A DNA stretch of 64,000 nucleotides. It comes from Neofusicoccum parvum. Taxonomy: Eukaryota; Ascomycota; Dothideomycetes; Botryosphaeriales; Botryosphaeriaceae. Location: the NCBI GenBank assembly GCA_020912385.1, contig CP087207.1, positions 1,426,001 to 1,490,000 on the forward strand, in the 5' to 3' direction. The position numbers were made by a program, and so were the translations under genes. Under the pieces are notes generated by a model that was not told the DNA's origin, did not search any database, and saw only the letters and a list, made by a program, of their open reading frames with translations. Of this stretch, positions 32,988-42,865 are shown in pieces; positions within the stretch are counted from its first letter, which is position 1, and every line of letters starts with the position of its first letter.

Positions 32988-33600
32988 TCAGGAGAGCACA
33001 AACTTCCGCCCTTCTGATTGACTCCTCCCAAGTCTCACCTGCAGGCTCTTCGGCCTCTTCTCCATATCATTGGCAGTCATCCCCGCCCAGAAGATCTTGG
33101 CTATCAATGTTGTTGTGCAACAGCAGTGGCACAATCGACGACCTTCACAGCGCTGGTGACTCATCCGCCAGAAGCATTGCGGCAATAGACAACACGGCCA
33201 GTGAATCTTCACAAACGCTTCACTGCGCCAGGCTTCGCCGCACAGATCCGTCCTGTCGACACTCTGGGTGGAGACTGTCACGCTCTCCGTCCTGTTCGCC
33301 AACATATTCGTCAGATTTGCTGTGTTGTACAGGGAGCGCGATATGTCCACGCTCACGTCATCCTTGTACCCAGCGGGCTGCGACAAACCCTCCATCAGAT
33401 CGGCTGTAAAGAGATCCGCCAGCATGGAGCCGGTGCTGGTGACGTGGGCTCTGTTGAGCGTGTAGACGTCGCTGCCGTTGTGATCGGGTCCACCGTCGAC
33501 GGAAGGTCAGCAATGCGGTGTTGTCCTGCCACTTGTGGGAATAGCCCGTGCTGACGCACTTCAGATCCTCCGGACTGAGGCTACCGGTGTGGACAGCGCC
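32988..33600 (-). pseudogene. Frame-broken DUF3176-like membrane protein remnant (C-terminal part)
   Basis: Pieces in different minus-strand frames line up in the order expected of the C terminus of fungal DUF3176 proteins. Upstream is a segment with LKCVSTGYSHKWQDNTALLTF. Next comes one with ADLFTADLMEGLSQPAGY and SRSLYNTANLTNMLANRTE, then the start of the last membrane helix (VKIHWP), a Leu-rich stretch in another frame, and DMEKRPKSLQVRLGR back in the first frame. Short indels and a stop between the pieces argue for decay. Upstream exons were not recognised. The assignment rests on remembered family patterns and is tentative. Confidence 0.4.
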
Positions 33601-34684
33601 GGCGGTGATTGCAGTGGATTGGGTCTTTTTGGCATGGGTGATCCAGAAATAGGCAGCATGGCCGGGTGGTCAGCGCCCTGGCGATCCCTGCGTTGTGTGC
33701 TGTATGGACGGCCACCTATGGATTGTCTCGCAGAAGCTGTCCGAGATTGGAATCTGGTCTTGAAAGGATTTCTCTACTCCGTGGTTTTGGGCGGCTGAGA
33801 AGCACGGTGGTGTTGAAACGAGGGTTGGCCCATTGCATCTGATATTGGAGATCGGTTCCTGGCAACCCTTATGACCATCGTATTTTACTTCGCCGTTCTT
33901 TTTGATCCTTTCCAAGCTCTCCGAGCGCACTCAGACGGCGCAATCGATGGTATCCGGCCCCCACGGTCGGCAGGCAGCAAAAGGAGCTCCGCGGATTCTT
34001 CAAGTCTCCACTTTTCTGGCCCGGAGGAGCCCTCATGCTGGGCCCACTCTTTGCGATGCACAGACAGGCTCGCGCAACATGCTGATTTGCTGTGGGCTGT
34101 AACAGGAATAGATGCCTACAGCTCAACCTAGGCCCGTTGATGAGAGCTGAAGACGAGGTGCTTTGGCCCATGCACCAAAGACGTCCTCGCGAATGCCTCA
34201 CCTGCTGCTGCCCCGTCAGAAACGCGGCTCTCTTGAATTGCAATGTATTTCCACTCCCGTAGCACAGGGCTGCAAAGTCATCCTGAGCGGAAATTCCAGC
34301 TGCTTCACTTTCAGCTGACCTGACGATGCCCACTGCGAGAAGGCTCCATTAATGCAGAGGCTGGCTGTAATTGCAGAGGGGGATAGTAGTTCGTGCTGGA
34401 TTGGAGAGACGGGGCGAGGACTTGCAGGTGTTGTGGGAAACCTTCCCGATGCGGCAGCGGCGGGCCTCCCCGTCGACGTCACGGCCGCAGACGAGGGGGT
34501 TTGGAGGGCGGCCAGGCCTCGGCGGGGGCGGCTTCGAGTACGTCAATCAAAGTCAATATTAAAGTTGTTGCCTCCTCCCGCGGCGATGACGTTGGGCTGC
34601 ACTAGCGCACCACCACGCCCGCGCACCCATCATGCCCGCCGCCGCCTCGACCAGCCGTGCAGGCGTCCCGCAAGGCCATCCACC
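33601..34684. other. Intergenic, possibly more of the decayed gene
   Basis: This 1.08-kb stretch may include further remnants of the minus-strand DUF3176-like gene and holds the promoter of the epoxide hydrolase. A TATTAAAG-like sequence near 34557 lies about 125 bp before the start codon. No intact gene is seen. Confidence 0.35.
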
Positions 34685-35887
34685 ATGACCATCAACACAG
34701 AAATCAAGCCGTTTGACCCCACTGTTCCCCAGGACGACGTAGACCGGCTCTTTCGAAAGCTCGCGGACACCCGCCTCCCGCAACACCCCATCGTCCCCGA
34801 CTCTGCCGACAATGACGACTACGGCGCCCCGCTCGACTGGGCCCGTCGCCTGAAAGAGTACTGGGAGAGCGAGTACGACTGGAGCAAGGCACAGAAGGAA
34901 ATCAGCTCCTGGCACCACTTCACAACCCACATCGAGGGCATTGATCTCCACTTCATCCACGAGAAGGCCGCCTCCTCTTCTTCCAAGCCAATCCCACTCC
35001 TCCTCGTCCACGGCTGGCCCGGCAGTTTCTACGAGTTCTCACGCGTGATCGAGCCCCTTACCGCGCCCGCATCCACAGACGGGCCCGCCTTCGATGTGGT
35101 GGTGGTGTCCCTCCCCGGCTTCGCCTGGTCCGGCCCGCCTCCTCGCCGCGGCTGGACGCTGCAGGACTCGGCCCGCGTGTTCGACACGCTGATGGGCCGC
35201 CTCGGGTACTTCTCCTACTGCGCCCAGGGCGGCGACTGGGCCCACTGGGTCGTCCGCGAGCTCGGCTCCGGCCGCTTCCCCGCCTGTCGAGCCGTGCACA
35301 CAAACATGTGCCCCAGCGCGCCCGAGACCCCCGCCCCGGACGGCGAGACTGCGCGCGAAAAGATGGCCCGCGAGAGGATGGAGTGGTGGGTCGGCCGGCC
35401 GGGCTTCGAGAAGCACATGGGCTACGCCGTCGAGATGCGGACGCGGCCGCAGACCCTGGGCATCGCGCTGAGCGACAGCCCCGTCGGCATCATGATGTGG
35501 GTGGGCGAGAAGTACAACGAGCTCACCGATCCGCGCTGGCGCGACCTGCAGGACCCCGAGTTCAACGACCGCATCGTGACGACGCTGTGCCTGTACTTCT
35601 TCACGAGCCCGAGCCTCATGACGAGCATGCTCTGCTACTTTGAGAATGTCAGGCACGAGGACTACGTCGACTTCAACTCAAAGGATGAGAACCGCATCAA
35701 GGTGCCGATGGGCTTCACCAGCTACAGGTGGGACATTTCCCCGACTTCCGAGCGCTCTGTAGCAACCACTGGGGATGTCAAGTGGTTCAAGGAGAGAGAC
35801 TACGGGGGGCATTTTGCGGCGCTTGAGACTCCGCAGGAAATGGTTGATGACCTGAGAAGCTTCTGTGGCAAATGGTATGCAGAGTAA
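34685..35887 (+). CDS. Epoxide hydrolase (microsomal-type, EHN plus alpha/beta hydrolase)
   Basis: A single exon of 400 residues. An N-terminal EHN-type lid region (about residues 1-105, with DWARRLKEYWESEYDW) precedes the alpha/beta hydrolase core. The oxyanion motif HGWPGSF starts at residue 109, the nucleophile is Asp184 in GGDWAH, and the catalytic His376 is in GGHFAALE. The enzyme adds water to epoxides. There is no N-terminal membrane anchor or signal peptide, so it is probably cytosolic. An upstream in-frame extension exists but lacks conservation, and the chosen ATG has a good CACCATGA context. Confidence 0.92.
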   Translation: MTINTEIKPFDPTVPQDDVDRLFRKLADTRLPQHPIVPDSADNDDYGAPLDWARRLKEYWESEYDWSKAQKEISSWHHFTTHIEGIDLHFIHEKAASSSSKPIPLLLVHGWPGSFYEFSRVIEPLTAPASTDGPAFDVVVVSLPGFAWSGPPPRRGWTLQDSARVFDTLMGRLGYFSYCAQGGDWAHWVVRELGSGRFPACRAVHTNMCPSAPETPAPDGETAREKMARERMEWWVGRPGFEKHMGYAVEMRTRPQTLGIALSDSPVGIMMWVGEKYNELTDPRWRDLQDPEFNDRIVTTLCLYFFTSPSLMTSMLCYFENVRHEDYVDFNSKDENRIKVPMGFTSYRWDISPTSERSVATTGDVKWFKERDYGGHFAALETPQEMVDDLRSFCGKWYAE

Positions 35888-36147
35888 GACATCCGAGGGT
35901 ACCCTCATTGTGCGAATATCTCTCCATGCTATCAGGTTGTCGCTCTCGTATTTTGGCTATAAATCCTGTAGTTTGGCCTGCAGTCCATCTCTGAGAATAT
36001 ACCGTTTCTGCTTTCGGGGTTCCGTAAGCCGCTTTCAGACCTTGATTCCTCTGTAGCTTGCAACGACAAGGGCTACAGCTTTGCCTTCGCAGGTGCAATA
36101 AGTTTTGCAAGGCCTCCAGCCACGAGAATGAACTAGGGGTTCCTTGG

Positions 36148-36829
36148 TTAAGCAACGCTCATTTTCGGGGACTCAATACCTACTGCTTCGTCCAGCACTC
36201 CAATGTTGCCTGGCAGCGGGACGTATGTGTCGTGGTCATAAAACGACCTCATGGTATGCCAGAACCCTGGGAATTTCCCTCCAGAGAAAATATCATTGAA
36301 GAATCTATTGCAGACACCATGGTCAGCCTCTTTGACCCCGGGCGCTTCTTCGACTCACTTACTCGGCCTTGTACAAGCCCGCTGGATCAGGCCTTTCTCT
36401 CAACACCAACTTCTCACCCTCAAAGCCTTTCATGCTGTGCGTGTGCCTGGCCGGTATGAAGACGGTGGGATCGCCAGCCTGCACGATTTGGGTTTTGCCA
36501 TCCAGTGTTATCGCGGCTCTGCCTTCGAGGACAGTGATGTGTTCGGAGTGATACTGTCACGCATTTACTTCCTGCGAATACTTGTAAAACAGTGCGCAGG
36601 GGGATACCTTATGCCAATGCGGTGGAACTTGGAAGACGTCCGAGCCCGGCTCTCCGTCGTATACGGTGTCCAGCGCCAGTCTCTCAACCGAGTCTTCCGG
36701 GGCTGTGTGGTCGATAATCATTTCCATATGGACGCCCTTCGCAGCACTCAGCGTCAGATCTGCCTGGGGTCACGGGGTAAAACCAACATTGCCGACCCGG
36801 AATGTCCTGACGACGTCGTGAGAAGTCAT
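36148..36829 (-). pseudogene. Cupin-domain protein gene with an in-frame TGA at codon 20
   Basis: Exons 36829-36608, 36553-36363 and 36304-36148 form a continuous frame of 190 codons. The cupin motif is clear: VPPHWHKYHSEHITVLEGRA, with a metal-site His set and Glu, then a second motif ending PARHTHSMKGFEGEKLVLRE. The N terminus MTSHDVVRTFRVGNVGFT also fits the family. However, codon 20 (36770-36772) is TGA between CCG and CCC, where a CGA (Arg) codon would fit. Translation could restart at Met codons near 36730, leaving the cupin core intact, or the gene may be dead. Both introns are regular. The substrate is unknown. Confidence 0.6.
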
Positions 36830-37505
36830 GGCGGATGCGGAGTTCAATCCGTGCGACTGTAGCTGCTCCGGGGTTGAAGCTGAAGCCTATGTTTTGTTAT
36901 ACGAGAAGCAAAACGGACTGAACAACGCATTGCGGGGCATTTTGCATTACTCAGCAGCAGGATCAATAGTGCGGAGCTGACGAGTGTTGGTTTGTGCGAC
37001 ATGGGACTGGAGTGCGGAGTTCCGGTGATCCTACAGACCCGAACTCCGAACTTGTGGTGACCAGGAAAATCGTTGCCGCAAAGGCCGGCCGGTCTTGGGC
37101 AACACCCCAACTCACGCAAGACATTCAAAAATAGACTTTAGAGCTGGGCAGATATCCACTTACTCGACTCTGGAAGCGAGACACAGTGCATAAAAAATTG
37201 CGCAGAGGGGTGCAGCTGGTTACGGGCGTGAACGCAAGTATAGCTATGGTGTAGAGCGACAATGGAAGTGTTCATTCAAACACATGGATGCGAGAAAGCT
37301 TCGAAGCATCTAACATCGACGAATGCTTCATACATCTACATATCATCAGCCTTGCCGCATTGGGAGTTCGGAGAAAGACCGCTTGTTTATGCGGACTTCC
37401 ACATCAAGAGAGCTGCACATCTCAGCTTCCAATATCGACACGTGCATCAACCTACGTTGAGGGTCCCAATACGTCTCGTCTAAGTTTCTCCAGCCCTTGA
37501 GAGTT
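36830..37505. other. Intergenic, no gene seen
   Basis: This 676-bp spacer holds the cupin-gene promoter and the 3' UTR of the hydantoinase. A short imperfect palindrome, GAAGCAT...ATGCTTC, near 37304-37330 shares its core with the foldback repeats but is too short to call. Confidence 0.4.
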
Positions 37506-39289
37506 TCATACCTCAACGTCCCAGTCCTCCGCGGACCTGCTCCCAGCCAGACTGCTCGCGCCCCGCTTCAGAAACTGACCATACCCCTTCTCGCCCACCA
37601 GCCCACCGCCGTCCCGATCCCAGACCACCTTGCCCCTCAGCACCGTGTACCGCGGCCAGTTCGCAAACTCTCTGCCCTCGTACGGGGTGTAGTCGACGTC
37701 GTGGTGCAGCATGGCGTTGGTCAAGGCAAACGGCTCCATGCGGCCGGGCGGATACCACACGACGACGTCGGCGTCGCTCGCGCCAGGCACCAGGCCGCCC
37801 TTGCGCGGCCACAGGCCGTACAGCCGCGCGGGGTCGGCGGCGGCGACCTGCACGAAGCGCGTCGGGTCCAGGCGGGCGGCGCCCAGCACCAGCGGCAGGC
37901 GGGTCTCGATGCCGGGGATGCCGTTGGGGATGGCGCGGAAGCGGCCCAGCGGGAAGGCGGGGCTGACGACGCTCTTCTTGCCGCGGGCGGCGTCGTCGAA
38001 CGAGAAGGGGCAGTGGTCGGAGCTCAGCACGGCGAAGGTGCCGTCGCGCAGGGCGGCCCAGATGGCGTCGTGGTCGGCCGGGCCGGCGCGCGGCGGCGGC
38101 GCGCACACGCACTTGGCGCCCTCGAAGCCGGGGCGGTCGAGGTCGCGGCGCGTGAGGAAGAGGTACTGCGGGCAGGTCTCGGCGTACACGGGCAGGCCGC
38201 GGGCGCGCGCGGCGCGGATGTGGGCGGCGGCGGCGGGCGAGCTGACGTGCACGATCAGGATGGGCGCGTCGAGGAACTCGGCCAGCGCGATGGCGCGGTA
38301 CGTGGCCTCGAACTCGGCCACGGGCGGGTGCGCGGTGGCATGGTACTTGGGTGCGAACAGCGCGCGCGCCTCCAGCTTGGCCGTCACCCAGTCGATGACC
38401 TGCCCGTTCTCGGCGTGGATCATGGTGGTGATGCGGGCGCGGCGCGCCTCCAGCAGCACGTCGAGGATCTGGCCGTCGTGCAGCTGCAGCGCCTCGTAGG
38501 TCATGTAGATCTTGAGCGACGAGATGCCCTCGGCGCGGAGCGTGGGGAACTCGCGCAGCGCGGTGGGCGACGGGTTGGCGACGAGCAGGTGGAAGGAGTA
38601 GTCGGCGTAGCAGTTGCCCTTGGCCTTTGCGTGGGTGGCCCGGAGGATGTCCAGCAGCGAGTCCTCGTGCTTGCGTTGCGGTGCGAATGTGATCATGGTG
38701 GTGGTGCCACCGGCGATTGCTGATCGACTGCCTGGAGGGAGTCAGCATGGGTTGCAGCTGGTCATCTTGTGTTTCTCGAATATCACTGATCTACAGAGGG
38801 ACGCGGCAGTGCAAGAATGCTTTCAAGGGGAGTTGAAGCACTCGTCCGGATGCAAAGTCACTCGTTGCATGCGCCAGAGCCATCCGGACGAATGCTTCAA
38901 CTCCCTACAGCTTAGCAAGACTCGGGGCTGGGTCGTTCTGTTCGAAGAAATGGCAGTGATGGGCGTCTAGAAGCCGGGCCCTACCTGTCTCGTACGTGTC
39001 CGCCGTGGAACCATTTCCAAACAACGGCGGCTCCTCCAAGTGCACATGCGCATCGACACCGCCTGGCAACCACGTTAGCAACACCGCTCTGCCACAGCTT
39101 CCAGGGCCACTCACCGGGCATCACATAGCCCCCTTCCGCATCGATGACCCTCTCGGCCTTTGCGCCTCCGAACCCGCCTCGCGGCAGCACTGAGTCGATT
39201 TTCCCATCCTTGACCGCGATGTCGAGCTCTCCTTCCTCCTCGTCCGTGACCACGACGCCGTTGACGATCAGAAGATCATACTCGGCCAT
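37506..39289 (-). CDS. Hydantoinase/dihydropyrimidinase-type cyclic amidohydrolase
   Basis: Exons 39289-39115, 39062-38985 and 38731-37506 encode 492 residues. The enzyme opens hydantoin, dihydropyrimidine or allantoin-like rings to N-carbamoyl acids. Metal-binding His64 and His66 are in GVDAHVHLEEP, the carbamylated Lys candidate is in SSLKIYMTYE, later metal His residues are in MIHAENG and LIVHVSS, and the Asp is in LSSDHCPFSF. Intron 2 is unusually long (253 nt) because it contains a 78-bp foldback element. The gene is divergent from an N-carbamoyl amidohydrolase, the next enzyme expected in such a pathway. Which ring is the true substrate is not decided by sequence. Confidence 0.93.
38828..38905. 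repeat. 78-bp foldback (MITE-like) element inside the hydantoinase intron
   Basis: The 25-bp arms 38828-38852 and 38881-38905 are inverted repeats with 24 of 25 matches, enclosing a 28-nt loop. The arm core is GTTGAAGCACTCGTCCGGAT. Related copies lie at 41106-41179 and, degraded, at 44085-44158. Confidence 0.75.
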
Positions 39290-39331
39290 CACATCCGTGT
39301 CGCTCTCGGTCTTGGCTTCCTGAGGCCGTGG

Positions 39332-39486
39332 AGATAGCCGGCCGCAAGCCCGCCCAGAAAGAGCGTGCGGCGGCAGCGCATGGCGCCTTCATATAGCCGC
39401 CCGTGTCCGCGAGCGGGAAGCCCGACGGCGAGCTCGCGCAGCACGACGTGGGAGCAGGCGTGCCAGCCTTATCACGTCGGCTTATC
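39332..39486. promoter_or_regulatory. GATA sites between the hydantoinase and carbamoylase genes
   Basis: The 353-bp divergent promoter (39290-39642) contains AGATAG at 39332-39337 and two reverse-strand GATAAG sites (CTTATC at 39468-39473 and 39481-39486). HGATAR is the site of AreA/NIT2-type nitrogen regulators. A TATAAA at 39583-39588 precedes the carbamoylase start. Confidence 0.55.
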
Positions 39487-39642
39487 GACGCCCTGTCCGA
39501 TATCTGCACGCCTGCGCCTGCAGCCACCCACCCTGCCTACCCCGCAGCCCACTTGCCCTTCGCGGCAAGTGGCGCTCGCGCATATAAACACCAATCACCA
39601 GCCACGCCAACGCCGCCCTCACGACGACAGACGACCGCAGCA

Positions 39643-41046
39643 ATGGCCAGGCCCCTCCGCGTCGACGGCGCCCGCCTCAACGCCGCCCTGCACCAGACCT
39701 GCGACACCTGGGGCGCCCTCGCCGCGCCGTCCACCGGCATGCGGCGCCTGGCGCTGGGCCGCGAGGACAAGGCCGTGCGCGACTGGCTGGTCGCCGAGTG
39801 CAAGAGCCTGGGGTGCGCCGTCCGCGTCGACCAGATGGGCAACGTCTTCGCCGTGCGGCCCGGGTCCGCCGCCGCCGCCGCCGAGAAGCCCATCGCCATG
39901 GGCTCGCACCTGGACACGCAGCCGTCCGGTAACCCCCCGAAACGAGCGTCTTTTTTTTTTTTTTTCGCAGGTGCAGAAGCTGACGCGGTGTCCCCAGGCG
40001 GCCGCTACGACGGCATCCTCGGCGTGCACGCCGCGCTCGAGGTGCTGCGGACGCTGCACGACAACGGCGTGCGCACGCACTGCCCGCTCGCCGTCGTCGA
40101 CTGGACGAACGAGGAGGGCGCGCGCTTCCCGGGCGCGATGATGGCGTCGGGCGTGTGGAGCGGCCAGTCGTCGGCCGCGCTGGACGAGTGCCACGCCGTG
40201 ACCGACTCCGACGGCGTGAGCGTGCGTGCCGCGCTGCGCGAGATCGGGTACCTGGGCGACACGCCCTGCGATTGCCGCCAGAATGCCCTGCGCGCCCATT
40301 TCGAGCTGCACATCGAGCAGGGGCCGCTGCTTGAGAGGGCGGGGAGGAGCGTGGGCGTGGTGACGGCGGTGCAGGGCATGAAGTGGTTTCGCGTCAGGGT
40401 CGGTGGAGTGGAAGGCCATTCTGGTAGGTGGTCAGCTCTCTGACTGGGCTTCGTGTTGACGGCGTCAGGGACAACACCTATGGCCGACCGCTCCGACGCC
40501 CTCGTTACCGCCTCACGCCTCATCGCCTCTGTACGAGACGCTGCTCGCGAAACCGGCCTCGGTGTTGCGACTGTTGGCGTGATACAGAGTGACACGTCCA
40601 GCCAAGCCACCATTCCGCCCGGGGTCGAGTTCATCATCGACGTGCGGTGTTCGACGGACCAGATGGTAGACGACCTCTCTGCCGACATCTTCAAGCGTTT
40701 CGACAAGATTGTATCTGAGGAGGCGAACAGCACAGCCTACCTTGTCCAACGAACGTGGGGCCTGCCCGAGTCTAAGTTCCATCCGGACTGCATTGCCGCG
40801 GTACGGGAAGCCGCCGTGGAGGAAGTCGGCGAGGAGCAAGTAATGGAGATGAAGTCCAAGGCAGGCCATGACAGTGCCTGGACCTCGCGCGTTGTGCCGA
40901 CTACCATGATATTCGTGCCTTCGAGGGACGGTATCTCTCACAATCCTAACGAGTACACAAGCCCGGAGCACTGTAGTCTTGGCGCTCAGGTATTACTCGA
41001 TGCAGTGTTGGCTTACGACAAGCTTGTAGCCAATGCTGACAGATAG
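39643..41046 (+). CDS. N-carbamoyl-amino-acid/beta-ureidopropionase-type amidohydrolase (M20 family)
   Basis: Exons 39643-39928, 39998-40423 and 40469-41046 encode 429 residues. This zinc-dependent family removes the carbamoyl group from N-carbamoyl acids, releasing ammonia and CO2. Metal-site motifs are present: GSHLDTQPSGGRYDG (His and bridging Asp, split by intron 1), DWTNEEGARFP (two Glu), HIEQGPLLE, and the later AGHDSAW. The dimerisation lid with GHSGTTPM is split by intron 2. Intron 1 carries a run of 15 T and two possible in-frame acceptors; I used the one giving the family sequence. Divergent pairing with the hydantoinase suggests a two-step nitrogen-scavenging module. Confidence 0.93.
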
Positions 41047-41528
41047 GCAAACCGCGGGACAGAGGAAGGCACGTCGTTAGCTCGAAGAGTATTGCAACAG
41101 ACGGGCAGTTGAAGCATGCATCCGGATGTGTTGGCATTTCTGTTGCTGCAAATTCGCGTCCGGATGAATGATTCAACTGTCCACGAAGTTAAGATCTTTT
41201 TGCAATGTTTCATAAACCACGACGTACCAAACTCGGTTGCTCACCACAATCAGATGTAAGGGCCCGCGGATGTGAAAAAGCCGGACTAAGTGGAAACTTC
41301 TTTCGGAGTCTGCTTGCGGGCAGAACTTGACCAAAGCTCCCCGGAGATAACTTCCACATAAGTTGAAGAACACGATACTTTAGACAGAAGACCTGAAGGG
41401 ATGTCATGGAGACATGTGGCCGCCATATCGCCGACACGGAATTGATATAGTTTCGTATATAAACAGAGAATAAAGCAGCATCATGTGCGCGCGTAATTGT
41501 TCATCAGAGAAGACAAGGGTGAGCGGAT
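41047..41528. other. Convergent intergenic spacer with a foldback element
   Basis: These 482 bp separate the stops of the carbamoylase and the oxidase genes. Apart from the foldback repeat at 41106-41179, nothing is seen. Confidence 0.5.
41106..41179. repeat. 74-bp foldback (MITE-like) element
   Basis: The arms 41106-41128 and 41157-41179 are 23-bp inverted repeats with 20 matches. The sequence CAGTTGAAGCAT and core ATCCGGAT match the element in the hydantoinase intron, while the loop differs. It sits 59 bp after the carbamoylase stop codon. Confidence 0.7.
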
Positions 41529-42865
41529 TTACCATCCGTTGCACTTGAGCTTGGCAAGGTTGAGATAATCAGCGTTGATGTCCCACAGGTTCGACAGGCC
41601 CAAGTTCCCAGCATCATTCGCAATCTCGTCCTTCAGCAGCTCGATCATGCGCTCGACACCGGGCTGGCCGAAGACGTTGGCGTAGTGGAAGGAGCGGCCA
41701 AGACCGACAGCCCTGACACCCAGAGCCAGGAGCTTGAGGATATCGGTGCCGTAGCGGACACCGCTGTCGGCGTAGACCTCAAGCTGCTCGAAGACCTCGG
41801 GGGCCTGCTCGTGGATCTCGAGGGCAATCTCAAGCGGCGAAGGGGCGCCGTCGAGCTGGCGGCCGCCGTGGTTTGAGATGTAGATGGCAGGCGCGCCGAC
41901 CTCGACGGCCTTCTTAGCGTCTTCGACCGTGTAGACGCCCTTGAGGATGACGGGCAGGTCGGTCCACTTGGTCAGCTTCTCCGTGTAGTAGTCCCAGGTC
42001 AGGGCCTGGAGGTCATCGGTGTCGGTGGCCTGGGCGTCGCGAGAGCGGTAGCGGGCGTCGCGGGTGCGGTCACCGTCGGCAACGGCATCGATGGTGAAGA
42101 CGATGGCCTTGGCTCCTGCGGCCTCGGCCCGCTTGATGTTCTCCTGAACGCTGGTGTCGTTGACAGTGACGTAGAGCTAATGCAACATCAGCACGCTGCC
42201 TCGTCCTAGAGTGCCTTTTGAACATACCTGCTGGAAGGTGACCTGAGATCCATTGGCAGGCTTGGCAGCGGCAAGCTCCTCAATTGTCTTGCTGGCATAG
42301 AGAGCGGGCATGTAGAGGATGTTCTGGTTGTAGGCACCCTTCATGAATGCAATCTCGGCATCCTCGGGGTTTGAGTAGATAGCACGAGCAGCCGGGGCAA
42401 TGAAGAAAGGAGCGGAGAAGTTGTGGCCCAAGATACTCGTTCTGTAGCAGCGTCAGGGACACAGTCCATTGGCAGGAGAGGGCTGGCAGTTACCCCAGAG
42501 TGTTCTTGGTGTTGGAGATATCCTTGAGCATCCGAGGCCTGAACCTGAGCTGTTGGAAGGAGTCCAGGTTGTTCCTGTACGTCCATTCGCCACCGGAAGC
42601 GTGCCTGTACCAGGTGTAGCTGGAGGCGTTCAGGCAGTTCCGCGCCGCAAACTCGAAGTCCGGAACGCATTGCATCTGGTCCAGCTCGGGGCAGACATTC
42701 GGAGGCTCATCGATGCCGAGGACACGCTCGAGTCTATTACAACGGTTAGAATCGGGTGGGCGAGGGCTTGGTTGGAGCGGCTCACCCGGTATCCGGCTCG
42801 TTCAGCCATGGCACAGCTGCGAAGGAAGAGCCCACAAACGGCGCGAGGAAGTAGAAGGAGCGCAT
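41529..42865 (-). CDS. Secreted FMN-dependent alpha-hydroxy-acid oxidase/dehydrogenase
   Basis: Exons 42865-42786, 42733-42494, 42441-42228 and 42176-41529 encode 393 residues. The fold and motifs are those of lactate/glycolate oxidases: an FMN-contacting APAARAIYSNPEDAEIAF segment, catalytic-site SNHGGRQLDGAPS with the active His and Arg, and ADSGVRYGTDILKLLALGVRAVGLGR for phosphate binding. Unlike cytochrome b2 there is no heme domain. Instead an N-terminal signal peptide (MRSFYFLAPFVGSSFAAVPW) points to the secretory pathway. The substrate (lactate, glycolate or a longer hydroxy acid) is not evident. The final residues NGW replace the peroxisomal SKL-type ending of plant enzymes. Confidence 0.9.

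Noticed and set aside
34352..34684. 111-residue N-terminal extension of the epoxide hydrolase
   Set aside because: It is in frame but has no family match, crosses the probable core promoter, and the downstream ATG has a better context.
36760..36775. Ten-nucleotide intron removing the cupin TGA (GTGACCCCAG)
   Set aside because: It has GT and AG ends but is far too short for splicing and would also shift the frame.
37304..37330. Short GAAGCAT...ATGCTTC palindrome as another foldback copy
   Set aside because: Only seven bases per arm match, and the flanking TCCGGAT core is missing; too short to separate from chance.
37497..38748. Three overlapping long frames (about 400 codons) over the hydantoinase exon
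   Set aside because: The region is very GC-rich, so all frames stay open; only the minus frame with the metal-binding motifs is a known protein.
39403..40443. 346-codon frame reading through the carbamoylase intron and upstream promoter
   Set aside because: The T15 tract would encode a Phe run and the family sequence needs the intron removed; upstream codons precede the TATA element and ATG.
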